Program-made: the position numbers and the translations under genes
Notes under the pieces: generated by a model
Told to the model about the DNA's origin: nothing
What the model saw: only the letters and a program-made list of their open reading frames with translations
Databases searched by the model: none
From: JBBQYD01 sp942493075
GTDB taxonomy: Bacteria > Verrucomicrobiota > Verrucomicrobiia > Limisphaerales > UBA8199
Direction: 5' to 3'
NCBI GenBank assembly: GCA_942493075.1
Contig: OW818681.1
Location: 310,001 to 374,000, forward strand
DNA: 64,000 bases
In this document: positions 51,088 to 59,847 of the stretch, piece after piece
Layout: each line of letters opens with the position of its first letter
Position numbering within the stretch: position 1 is the stretch's first letter

Positions 51088-51181
51088 CTCAGAATGGAAT
51101 GTAGGTTATCTCCCTATTAATTCAAGCTGGCTCGGCTCCCTTCCTTCGGCAATTTCGACAATCGCCTCTGGAACGCTTCGC

Positions 51182-51882
51182 TTAGTTACTCGCGTGGGGT
51201 GTTGCTGATGAGGCTCGGAACAGTTGAACCAGATTGGAATGCACCAGGCCTGCGGTGGCGGGTCCGCAGGAGTTGATTTCGCCGTAAGGGCGCTTGGCCC
51301 GTCCGTAGGTGTAAGGTGGAAGTTCATCCCATTGGCTGCGAGGAACCATGTAGCCCAGTTCATCATTTGCGAGCCCTACGACAAACCTAACTGATCCAGG
51401 CATGAGTTCGCGCAGAGGCGGGATCTCAGCAGGTCCAATCCCGAAATCTGCCCCATGCGGTGCTTCGATACCGCCGTTCACGATCTCCGGGTAGATTTCT
51501 CCCGGCACGCAGGCGAACGAGACATCGCCCAGCGTGATCAGCGCGGCCTCTGTGCGCAGTTGTTTCCAGCGCGTGTAACCTCGATCGAGAACGCCCATGT
51601 ATGTCGCTGCCAGGTACAACTTATTCTCAACTGGCACCAGGAAGGTATGAGCGCGCACGCCAATAGAGGCTCGGCTCGTTGCCGGGGCATTTGTTTTTGC
51701 AAACTCGGGAAGCACGAGGGCAACTAAAGCGTGTCCAACGGCTCGAGCTTTGGCTTAAGTGAGTAGCCCGGCACACGATCCCGGAAAGCGTACCATCCTC
51801 GTGCCAGCAAGATCAGCATCAGCGCGAAAAGGGAGCAGATGAACCAGAGCAGCCAGCGTTTGAGGCGTCGCATGCAGAGCAT
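51182..51882 (-). pseudogene. Decayed neutral ceramidase-like gene
   Basis: Frame 51724-51882 encodes 52 aa with a membrane segment (WLLWFICSLFALMLILLARG) and a linker ending EPLDTL-stop, like the N-terminus of a large secreted enzyme. Frame 51182-51715 encodes the last ~170 aa of a ceramidase-like protein (CVPGEIYPEIVNGGI, VVGLANDELGYMVP, GEINSCGPATAGLV). The intervening catalytic part, some 250 residues in relatives, is absent, and the two pieces are in different frames. I read this as a gene broken by an internal deletion. Confidence 0.62.
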
Positions 51883-52039
51883 ATACTCGGAAACCCATCG
51901 AAACGCTATTCCTGACTTCGGTTTGAACTGTAACGGGTTCGTTTATCCCCGGTCTTGCCGGGTTCATTCCGCTTTTAAGGACGTTCGTTCCAAACCTCAG
52001 GACGGTCTCTGGATTTCGAGCAAAATGGTCTCGGATTTA

Positions 52040-53533
52040 ATGAACATTCCAACAAACATCGAAGGAAAGAAAGCCGGTGGAGGGGGGAGTGCAGCCTGCC
52101 TCCTGTTCGCTGCCGTGTTCTGCCTGAGCGGTTGCAAGGCAGTACCCGATTACAAGCCACCCCAAACGCAGGTTTCTGCTCAATGGAGCACCACGCTTTC
52201 TGAGGGATTATCGAGCTCGGCAATTGGGAAGGACACGGTGGAACGTTGGTGGGAGGTGTTCAACGATCCAATTCTGGCGGACCTTATTAAAGAAGCCGTT
52301 GGAGGTAATCTGGATTTGAAACAGGCTGAGGCCCGTGTGCGGCAGGCTCGTGCGCAACGTGGCATTTCCAATGCCTCGCTGTTTCCTGCTCTCGGCGTAA
52401 ACGCTGGAGCAAGCCGGTCCCGGTCGAGCAAGGAAGCCGGGAGCGGCTCCACCAGCGTTTTCTACTCCACCGGTCTCGATGCAAGTTGGGAACTGGATTT
52501 CTTTGGGGGTAAACGCCGGGCGCTGGAGTCATCCACTGCGAGCTTGCAAGCCTCTGAAGAAAGCATGCGAGACCTTCAGCTCACCCTGCTATCCGAAGTG
52601 GCTCTTAACTATGTCGAAGTTCGTTCTTACCAGGAGTTGCTAACAATCACCGAATCCAGTGTGGCGATCCGCGGCGACACATACAACCTGGCCCGCTGGC
52701 GCCGGGAGGCCGGGCTAACCACCCAACTGGATGTGGACCAGGCGCATCTTAGCCTTGAGCAAGCTCGGTCGCAGGTGCCTTCCTTGCGAGTAAACCTGGA
52801 GCAAGCCAAAAACCGGCTGGCTGTGCTCCTTGGAAAAGCGCCCGGTGCGCTGAATGAAACGTTGTCAAAGCCCGGACGCGTTCCCACCGCCCCGGAGGAC
52901 GTGGCTGTGGGCATGCCTGCTGATTTGCTGCGGCGCCGTCCAGATATTCGTATGGCCGAGAGGCAATTGGCGGCTTATACGGCTCAAATCGGGGTTGCTA
53001 AAGCCCAGCTTTATCCGGGGTTCTCCCTATCGGGCACCCTTGGGCTTGAAGCGCTCGAGTTCGCAAACCTGTACACCGCAAGCGCGCGGGCTGCGCAAGG
53101 CATGGCGAAAGCCGCATGGACCCTGTTTGATGGCGGGGCGATTCGTCAGAACATCAAGGTGAAGACCGCTCGGCAGGAAGAGGCTCTCAGTTACTACGAA
53201 GCCACGATTCTAACTGCCTTACGTGACGTGGAGAATGCATTGGTTGCTTATGCCAACGAACAGATCCGCGCAGAAACACTGGCTGATGCTGTAAAATCGG
53301 GCCAGAGCGCATTCAGCCTGGCACGAGATCAATACAGCTCGGGGTTGGTGAACTTCCAGACCGTTCTGGACACGCAACAGGCATTGCTGGCGGCGCAGGA
53401 TGAGCTTGCGATCAGCCAGGCAAGGGTGACATCAAACCTGATCAGTCTTTACAAGAACCTGGGTGGAGGCTGGGTCAGCGCGGAAGGCACCTCCAACAAC
53501 TCAAATGATACAACCTCACAAAACGATTTATGA
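52040..53533 (+). CDS. Outer-membrane efflux lipoprotein (TolC/NodT type)
   Basis: This protein of ~497 aa has a lipoprotein signal (LLFAAVFCLSGC, Cys ~31) and the typical PDYKPPQ start. It has two outer-membrane-factor repeats with the NLDLKQAEARVRQARAQRGI and AAYTAQIGVAKAQLYPGFSL helices and DLLRRRPDIRMAERQL. It forms the outer duct of a three-part pump. ATG 52040 gives the best signal peptide; the frame is open back to 51839. It overlaps the adaptor gene by 4 bp. Confidence 0.92.
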   Translation: MNIPTNIEGKKAGGGGSAACLLFAAVFCLSGCKAVPDYKPPQTQVSAQWSTTLSEGLSSSAIGKDTVERWWEVFNDPILADLIKEAVGGNLDLKQAEARVRQARAQRGISNASLFPALGVNAGASRSRSSKEAGSGSTSVFYSTGLDASWELDFFGGKRRALESSTASLQASEESMRDLQLTLLSEVALNYVEVRSYQELLTITESSVAIRGDTYNLARWRREAGLTTQLDVDQAHLSLEQARSQVPSLRVNLEQAKNRLAVLLGKAPGALNETLSKPGRVPTAPEDVAVGMPADLLRRRPDIRMAERQLAAYTAQIGVAKAQLYPGFSLSGTLGLEALEFANLYTASARAAQGMAKAAWTLFDGGAIRQNIKVKTARQEEALSYYEATILTALRDVENALVAYANEQIRAETLADAVKSGQSAFSLARDQYSSGLVNFQTVLDTQQALLAAQDELAISQARVTSNLISLYKNLGGGWVSAEGTSNNSNDTTSQNDL

Positions 53534-54819
53534 CTCAATCTAACCCTAACTCGGCGAAGCCAGAAGATGTCACCCAGGTGCTAGGCTTGGGTGTGAAGAA
53601 ACCGCGTCGGCGCCGATGGCTCTGGGCGGCTGTTTTGCTCATCATCGTGTGTGTCGGCGTAACAATCCTGACTCGCAAACCACAACAAACCAAGTATGTC
53701 ACTGAACCGGCCAGGAACGGAGATCTGGTAGTCACTGTGAGTGCTACGGGCACGTTGGAGCCTCTCAAGAAAGTGGATGTGGGCATCGAAGTCTCGGGCA
53801 CCATCAAGACGGTAGAGGTCGATTACAATGCGGAGGTGAAAATCGGACAGGTGCTTGCCCGGCTGGATACGACCCGGCTGGAGGCCCAGGCTCAACAGAA
53901 CGAGGCAGCCTTCGCCGCAGCTCAAGCTAAAGTCTTGCAGACGCAGGCCAGCGTTGAGGAAGCCAACGCTCAGTTGGGTAGACTCAATCGAGTGCATGAA
54001 TTGAGCAACGGCAAAATGCCATCGGAGAATGAACTCGATACTGCCAAGGCCAACCTGGCCCGTTACCGTGCCGACGAAGCCAGCGCGAAAGCTGCGGTTT
54101 CTCAAGCGCAGGCTTCTCTTAATGTGAACCGCACGGACATCGGGAAGGCCGTGGTGGTGTCTCCGATCAACGGGGTAGTTCTTACCCGCTCGGTCGAGCC
54201 AGGGCAGACAGTGGCGGCGACTTTTCAGGCCCCTACACTGTTCACACTTGCAGAAGACCTCACCCAAATGGAGTTGCAGGTCGATGTCGACGAGGCCGAT
54301 GTGGGCCAGGTCAAGCCGGGGCAGGATGCTTCGTTCACTGTTGATGCCTATCCCGATCGCACATTCCCGGCGAAAATAACGCAGGTGCGATATGGATCAG
54401 AAACCACAGATGGGGTCGTTACTTACAAAACGGTGTTGAAGGTGGATAACTCAAGCCTGGTGTTGCGGCCGGGAATGACCGCCACCGCGATCATCACTGT
54501 GGAAAAACGAGAGAACGTCCTGGTGGTTCCCAACAGCGCACTGCGTTTTGTGCCCACTGCCAGTTCGACCCCGCAAAAGAAGCAGAGCCGCGGGTTGGTC
54601 GCCATGCTCCTGCCCGGCCCTCCGAGAATGGAGGCCGCGAAGACTGTGGAGCCTGATTCCAAGAAGAAAGAACAGCAGGTGTGGACCGTACGCAACGGAG
54701 AACTCGCCGCTGTAGCGGTCACTAAAGGCCTGAGCGATGGACTTAAAACGGAGGTGCTCGGGGGCTCCATTCAAGCGGGCGCCGAGCTCGTGACTGAAGA
54801 AATCACTGCTTCAAAATGA
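53530..54819 (+). CDS. Periplasmic adaptor (MacA-like membrane fusion protein)
   Basis: The 429-aa protein has one N-terminal span (WLWAAVLLIIVCVGVTIL), a lipoyl domain (VSATGTLEPLKKVDVGIEVS), a coiled-coil hairpin (~110-200, rich in Ala/Gln), beta-barrel and proximal domains (VVSPINGVVLTRSVEPGQTV, VLRPGMTATAIITVEKRENV). An insertion rich in Lys/Gln (~345-380) precedes the last domain. It joins the MacB-type ABC transporter to the outer-membrane factor. ATGA overlaps are present at both ends. Confidence 0.92.
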   Translation: MTQSNPNSAKPEDVTQVLGLGVKKPRRRRWLWAAVLLIIVCVGVTILTRKPQQTKYVTEPARNGDLVVTVSATGTLEPLKKVDVGIEVSGTIKTVEVDYNAEVKIGQVLARLDTTRLEAQAQQNEAAFAAAQAKVLQTQASVEEANAQLGRLNRVHELSNGKMPSENELDTAKANLARYRADEASAKAAVSQAQASLNVNRTDIGKAVVVSPINGVVLTRSVEPGQTVAATFQAPTLFTLAEDLTQMELQVDVDEADVGQVKPGQDASFTVDAYPDRTFPAKITQVRYGSETTDGVVTYKTVLKVDNSSLVLRPGMTATAIITVEKRENVLVVPNSALRFVPTASSTPQKKQSRGLVAMLLPGPPRMEAAKTVEPDSKKKEQQVWTVRNGELAAVAVTKGLSDGLKTEVLGGSIQAGAELVTEEITASK

Positions 54820-55541
54820 ATAATCAAACCGATCCGACACCGGTGATCGAGTTGCGGGGGGTGCGCAAAGTTTACGGCAAGGGTGCCGCCGCTATGGAGG
54901 CATTGCGGGGGGTGGACCTCACGATCTCTCGGGGGGAGTTTGTCGCCGTCATGGGAGCGAGCGGCTCGGGAAAGAGCACCTGTATGAACATCGTCGGATG
55001 TCTGGATGCAGTCACCTCTGGACAGTACCTCTTCCAGGGGGTCGATGCCGGGAACCTCACGCGTAATCAGCGCGCATTGCTGCGCCGCCATTACCTGGGA
55101 TTTGTATTTCAGGGGTTCAACCTGCTGAATCGCACCTCCGCTGTTGAGAATGTTGAGTTGCCGCTCATTTACCGTCACACCGGGGCGGCGCGTCACGAAC
55201 TGGCATTGGGAGCCTTGCAGCAAGTAGGCCTGACGGGTTGGGAACATCACACCCCGGGCGAGCTCTCGGGTGGTCAACAGCAACGGGTAGCCATCGCCCG
55301 CGCCATCGTCACCCAGCCGCTAGTCCTGCTGGCAGACGAGCCGACTGGCAATCTCGACTCCGGCCGCAGCATTGAAATCATGCAGCTCCTGACCTCACTG
55401 AACCGGGACCAGGGCATTACGATCGTGATGGTCACCCACGAGCCTGATATGGCTGCCTTCGCCCGGCGAATCGTTCATTTCCGCGATGGGTTGATCGAGC
55501 GAGAAGAAGTACGAACAGAGGAGGTTGTATGTTGCCGATGA
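54816..55541 (+). CDS. MacB-type ABC transporter ATP-binding protein
   Basis: The 241-aa ATPase has Walker A GASGSGKST, a Q-loop in GFVFQGFNLL, the signature LSGGQQQRVAIARAI, Walker B VLLADEPTGNLD and the switch His in VMVTHEP. It matches the LolD/MacB-N subgroup. The permease is encoded separately, unlike E. coli MacB, which is one chain. It overlaps the adaptor by 4 bp and the permease by 13 bp. Confidence 0.94.
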   Translation: MNNQTDPTPVIELRGVRKVYGKGAAAMEALRGVDLTISRGEFVAVMGASGSGKSTCMNIVGCLDAVTSGQYLFQGVDAGNLTRNQRALLRRHYLGFVFQGFNLLNRTSAVENVELPLIYRHTGAARHELALGALQQVGLTGWEHHTPGELSGGQQQRVAIARAIVTQPLVLLADEPTGNLDSGRSIEIMQLLTSLNRDQGITIVMVTHEPDMAAFARRIVHFRDGLIEREEVRTEEVVCCR

Positions 55542-56743
55542 TTGGAAACGCGTTTTTACTGGCTCTGCGCGCTTTGCGCCGGAATGTGCTGCGCTCCATC
55601 CTGACAATGCTTGGGATCATCATTGGAGTAGCTGCCGTGATTATTCTAGTGACCTTGGGTAGTGGCGCGACCGAACGCGTGCGTCAACAAATCGCCAGCC
55701 TGGGCAGCAATCTCCTGATGGTTAGCCCGGGCAAACGCATGGGGCCCGGCCAGAGTTCGGGCGCAGCACCGTTCAAGCTGGCGGATGCCGAAGCCATTGC
55801 AAGAGACGTTCCCTCTTTGGCTGCGGTGGCCCCTGTGTCCAGCCGTTCAACCACAGCCATCTACGCTCACGAGAATTGGTCCACTACCGTGACCGGCACC
55901 ACGGAGCAGTTCTTCACGCTAAGCAACCGAAAAACGAGCGAAGGGCGGATCTTCACCGCGGCTGAAGTGCGCAGCGGGGCAGCCGTGTGCCTCGTTGGTG
56001 AAACGGTACGTGCGAAACTCTTTGGAGGGCAGAACCCCGTCGGCAGCCATATCCGCTTGCAGAAGCTCTCCTGTGAGATCATCGGATTGATCCAACCCAA
56101 GGGACAATCGAACATGGGCCAGGATCAGGACGATCTCATTGTGGTTCCCCTGAGGACTTTTCAACGGCGAATAGCAGGCACCGATGACGTTAGCCTGATT
56201 CAAATCTCGGCCCGGGATGGTGTGTCAACCGACAAGGTGAAACGGGATGTTTCCCGTTTGATGCGCGCGCGCCGACATTTGTCCTCCACCCAGGAGGATA
56301 ATTTCAATGTGATGGATATGAAAGAGATCGCCACCATGCTTTCAGGGACCACCCAGATGATGACCATGCTGCTCAGTGCAGTGGCGGCTGTCAGTCTGCT
56401 CGTTGGCGGGATCGGGATTATGAACATCATGCTGGTGTCGGTTACGGAGCGCACGCGTGAGATTGGCACACGATTGGCCATAGGCGCTTTGGAAAGGGAA
56501 GTGCTTCTGCAGTTTCTGGTCGAATCAGTCGTGCTTTCCTCTCTCGGCGGGTTGATAGGCATCGTTTTAGCCCTGATCGCCTCCGTGAGTCTCGCCGGGG
56601 TGTTGCAGGTGCCTTTCGTGTTCAATGGACCTATTGTACTTTTGGGCTTCGCCTTCTCAGGGGCAGTGGGGGTGATTTTTGGGTACGTTCCCGCCAAGCA
56701 AGCAGCCAGATTGGATCCCATCGAAGCATTGCGTCATGAATGA
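55529..56743 (+). CDS. MacB-type ABC transporter permease
   Basis: The 404-aa permease has an N-terminal span (RNVLRSILTMLGIIIGVAAV), a large periplasmic domain (~60-270) and three C-terminal spans (LLSAVAAVSLLVGGIGIMNI, the coupling segment VSVTERTREIGTRLAIGA, and VLLGFAFSGAVGVIFGYVPA). Such mechanotransmission transporters drive export of peptides, lipids or macrolides through an outer-membrane duct. It completes the pump operon 52.0-56.7 kb. Confidence 0.93.
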   Translation: MLPMIGNAFLLALRALRRNVLRSILTMLGIIIGVAAVIILVTLGSGATERVRQQIASLGSNLLMVSPGKRMGPGQSSGAAPFKLADAEAIARDVPSLAAVAPVSSRSTTAIYAHENWSTTVTGTTEQFFTLSNRKTSEGRIFTAAEVRSGAAVCLVGETVRAKLFGGQNPVGSHIRLQKLSCEIIGLIQPKGQSNMGQDQDDLIVVPLRTFQRRIAGTDDVSLIQISARDGVSTDKVKRDVSRLMRARRHLSSTQEDNFNVMDMKEIATMLSGTTQMMTMLLSAVAAVSLLVGGIGIMNIMLVSVTERTREIGTRLAIGALEREVLLQFLVESVVLSSLGGLIGIVLALIASVSLAGVLQVPFVFNGPIVLLGFAFSGAVGVIFGYVPAKQAARLDPIEALRHE

Positions 56744-56949
56744 TTGGGATGGGGGGTGGCGTCAAATCCACGCATAAATGCGTGAAGGTCCCGCATTGGT
56801 GAAGTTGGAGAGCTGTAAACTCTTGGAAACGTGCGATTTTTCTGCTTGGCATCGACTCTGCTATTGATAGGCTGAAGTTATCGGAAAGACACGCGGACAG
56901 CAAAAAGACAGGAGTTCGCGCTGCTGCCGAAAAAACCAGCAAAAACGCT

Positions 56950-57768
56950 ATGAAACATCTGAACAAAACAAAGAATGCGTTCACACTAATTGAACTATTA
57001 GTCGTGATCGCGATTATCGCCATTTTGGCGGCGATGCTCCTCCCGGCGCTGGCTCGTGCGAAAGCGCGTGCTCAACGCATTAACTGCACCAACAACCTGA
57101 AGCAAATCGGTTTAGCGTTCAAGACATGGGCGCTGGACAACGGCGACCGCTACCCGATGAGCGTTTCTGGTCCCGAAGGTGGAGCGCCGTTGGGCGCCGT
57201 TGGGACTTTGGCAACCGGCACTCCTGCTGCTGCGTTCCCGTTTATGTACACCACGTTCGCGGTGATGTCGAACGAGTTGAGCACTGCTAAGGTGCTGGCT
57301 TGCCCCTCAGACTCACGTTCAGCTCATACCAACTTCTCCATGGGCACCGGTCAGACGGCGGTCGCCAGCCCAAATACCGAAACCGTTGGAAACATCGCAG
57401 GCTTGGTCAACCAACGCGTCTCCTACGCTTTGGGTCGCGATGCTACGGACAACCAGCCTCAGATGATCCTGGCCGCCGATCGTAACATCACCGGTAATCA
57501 GACTGGTGGCCCCTATCCCGCCAATCCTGGCAATAATGGTAACGGAAACACTGGCGCTGTCTCGCTCGGCACTAATTGGGTCGCCAACACGGCTACGCCT
57601 TCCTGGACTGACACCATTCATCAGAAGCAAGGCAATGCACTCATCTCCGACGGCTCCGTTCAGCAGCTCAGCTCTGCCAAGCTTCGTGATCAGGTGAAGA
57701 ACTCCGGTGATTCAGGATCGACCACCTTCCCTCAGGGTAACGTCCTGTTCTTCCCTAACTATCAATGA
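56950..57768 (+). CDS. Type II secretion-like pseudopilin
   Basis: This 272-aa protein has a short leader (MKHLNKTKN) and FTLIELLVVIAIIAILAAML, cut before Phe, then RINCTNNLKQIGLAFKTWA and a C-terminal HQKQGNALISDGSVQQLSSA (the H...DG motif of this family). It is a monocistronic unit closed by the terminator at 57791. Expression is probably strong, since it has its own terminator, and it may be the major pilin-like subunit. It shares its first 40 residues' design with the gene at 19619. Confidence 0.9.
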   Translation: MKHLNKTKNAFTLIELLVVIAIIAILAAMLLPALARAKARAQRINCTNNLKQIGLAFKTWALDNGDRYPMSVSGPEGGAPLGAVGTLATGTPAAAFPFMYTTFAVMSNELSTAKVLACPSDSRSAHTNFSMGTGQTAVASPNTETVGNIAGLVNQRVSYALGRDATDNQPQMILAADRNITGNQTGGPYPANPGNNGNGNTGAVSLGTNWVANTATPSWTDTIHQKQGNALISDGSVQQLSSAKLRDQVKNSGDSGSTTFPQGNVLFFPNYQ

Positions 57769-57790
57769 TTCTGTCGATCTTTTAGATTTC

Positions 57791-57817
57791 AAAGGCGCCC
57801 GCAAGGGCGCCTTTTTT
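57791..57817 (+). terminator. Factor-independent terminator after pseudopilin
   Basis: AAAGGCGCCC-gcaa-GGGCGCCTTTTTT: a 10-bp GC-rich stem with a 4-nt loop and a run of six T. It lies 23 bp past the stop codon. Confidence 0.9.
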
Positions 57818-57969
57818 GTTAGTTTGTTGATTGCGACTGCTTGAAGACATCTTCAGATTTGGCTTCAAGTGTTCCTGCCGCCAGCTCCGAGCCGGGTGCC
57901 CCGCCAGCCTTTGGCCGGTCTCATGATCCCCGCTTGCGCCCCCTCAGATTCGCGCTTAACGTCTGCCCA

Positions 57970-58794
57970 ATGAATCTTGAGGATCATTTGGGTGACATCA
58001 TCCGAAAAGCGCGTCAGATGACCCATACTGAGTTGGGTGCTGCCGCCGCTGCTGCGGGAATACCCGAGTCTCAACTCGCGGAACTCGAAAGCACAGGCCA
58101 CGCAACCGCAGGAATCTCCTGGGCAAAACTCGGTGCAAAGTTGAATCTGGATGGGCAACGGCTTGACGCAATTTCCAAAGGCTGGCTCCCAGCTCTCAAA
58201 GACCTTTCCATCTGGCGTGAGTTGAGGGTGATCACCACTTCAGATGGCGATATGTCAGTTAACAGCTATTTAGTGTGGGATGAGGTTTCTCGCGAAGGCG
58301 CGCTCTTCGATACGGGGTTCGATGCCAAGCCAATTCTGGACTTGATCAACCAGGAACAGGTTGCCCTAAAGCACATCTTCATTACCCATTCACATGCCGA
58401 TCACGTGGCTGCTTTGCCGGCGCTGCGCGAGCATTTCCCAAAGATCAAATTACACTCAAGCAGCAAGAACGCCCCGGTAGATCAGCGTAATCGTCCAAAC
58501 GATTTTATTCACTTGGGAAGCCTGCGCATCACCAACCGGGATACGCCCGGCCATGCCGAGGATGGCATGACCTACATTATTGGTACCTGGCCGGATGATG
58601 CACCTCACGTCGCTATTGTTGGAGATGCAATTTTTGCTGGGTCGATGGGCAGAGGCAATATCTCGTGGGATGTTGCCCGGCAAAAGGTGCGTGATCAGAT
58701 TCTTTCACTCCCGGGCGATACGCTGCTGTGTCCGGGGCACGGCCCTTTGACCACGGTGGCTGAAGAGAAGGCGAACAACCCGTTCTTTGCCTGA
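57970..58794 (+). CDS. HTH (XRE)-metallo-beta-lactamase fusion
   Basis: The 274-aa protein has an XRE-like helix-turn-helix at residues ~5-65 (DIIRKARQMTHTELGAAAAA, IPESQLAELESTG) and then a metallo-beta-lactamase hydrolase. The metal motif THSHADH gives His140, His142, Asp144 and His145; further ligands lie in DTPGHAEDGM, AIVGDAIF and CPGHGP. This resembles glyoxalase-II-like or persulfide-type hydrolases joined to a DNA-binding domain. ATG 57970 is preferred to the far upstream TTG. I infer an enzyme that senses its substrate and may regulate genes. Confidence 0.83.
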   Translation: MNLEDHLGDIIRKARQMTHTELGAAAAAAGIPESQLAELESTGHATAGISWAKLGAKLNLDGQRLDAISKGWLPALKDLSIWRELRVITTSDGDMSVNSYLVWDEVSREGALFDTGFDAKPILDLINQEQVALKHIFITHSHADHVAALPALREHFPKIKLHSSSKNAPVDQRNRPNDFIHLGSLRITNRDTPGHAEDGMTYIIGTWPDDAPHVAIVGDAIFAGSMGRGNISWDVARQKVRDQILSLPGDTLLCPGHGPLTTVAEEKANNPFFA

Positions 58795-58803
58795 TCAAAG
58801 GTC

Positions 58804-59598
58804 TTAGCGGCTTGCTTTGGCGTGCCGTGTTTCCTCTGCATTCCCTGCTACCCACGTGACTGAACTCAGCACGATTTCGGTTAGCCCCTTTGTCTGCTCC
58901 GGGTGCGGGCTGATGCAAAGCACACGTCCTCTACCGAAAGGTCCGGTGAAAATAGCCGGTGAATTTACCATCACCCCGACTGGGGTCCCGTTCTTCGCCA
59001 GTTCGGTGCGAAACAAAGCCAGCGCCTGGTAGTCTTCCAGGTCTGGCTGCCCGGCCGGTTCCACTATCGGGCCGTTCACATACAGAATATCATGCTGTCC
59101 TTCGAGCTTTGGCAGGATTCCTTGCGCTCTCTCGGTGAGCTCGATTTTGACCTGGCCTCGGCCACGCTGCCATTTTGGGGACACCGTTTGAGCATCAATA
59201 ATCTTGAGGCCATTCGATCTGCTCGTGGCCAGATAGGCTCCTGCACATATCCCGATATAGCCACCGCCGGATTCCACGAATGAACGGACAGCTTCGCGTC
59301 CTTTCTCTCCAAGCGTTGCAGATTGTTTGCTCGCAATCCCACCTGCGAAGATTACCACTTGATAATTTGTCAAAACGCCCGACTGAATCTCTTCTGCAGT
59401 GACTTGCTGGATGGTCATTTGTGGCGGACGACTCAGTTGCTGCATGAGATTGGTCGGTCCGGCTCCGCCAGTGCCCGGCCCGCGGTACAACGCGACCCGC
59501 AGGGGTGCTTCTCCTCCGAGACTGTTCAAAGTCCCGGCTAGGAGCATGATCAAAGTGGCGACTCGAAACTGGCGAACGCGATCAGCAACGGCTTGCAT
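58804..59598 (-). CDS. Secreted BPL-N (glutamine amidotransferase-like) protein
   Basis: The 264-aa protein has a signal segment (RVATLIMLLAGTLNSLGGEA) and a BPL-N/class I amidotransferase-like fold. LRVALYRGPGTGG opens the domain, YQVVIFAGGIASKQ precedes it, and GGGYIGICAGAYLATS contains the nucleophile Cys ~120. The His partner may be in CISPHPEQTKG. Members are secreted and of unknown substrate. The gene ends next to the MBL-fusion gene, convergent. Confidence 0.82.
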   Translation of the reverse strand: MQAVADRVRQFRVATLIMLLAGTLNSLGGEAPLRVALYRGPGTGGAGPTNLMQQLSRPPQMTIQQVTAEEIQSGVLTNYQVVIFAGGIASKQSATLGEKGREAVRSFVESGGGYIGICAGAYLATSRSNGLKIIDAQTVSPKWQRGRGQVKIELTERAQGILPKLEGQHDILYVNGPIVEPAGQPDLEDYQALALFRTELAKNGTPVGVMVNSPAIFTGPFGRGRVLCISPHPEQTKGLTEIVLSSVTWVAGNAEETRHAKASR

Positions 59599-59746
59599 GC
59601 TGATTTACTAGCCAACACCGCATTCGCAGTCACGGTTAATCGTTTTGTTAGCCAGCACTTGCCAGCGTTGGATGTCGTTCAAGCCTCCATCACACTTTCC
59701 GGGCCATCAGACACCGAAAAGGACACCATGGATGTCCATGTTGGAG

Positions 59747-59766
59747 GCCCGGTGTCCTCACCGGGC
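59747..59766. repeat. 20-bp palindrome (reverse complement of 101-120)
   Basis: GCCCGGTGTCCTCACCGGGC lies between the amidotransferase-like and ABC permease genes. An adjacent near-palindrome GGACACCATGGATGTCC is at 59721-59737. Confidence 0.6.
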
Positions 59767-59847
59767 GTTGCTGAAGCGGTGAGGAACTTTGGCTGCCTGA
59801 CGTAATGGTTTTGGTTGCGGCTATGCCGGGCCGCAAACTCCTGGTGA

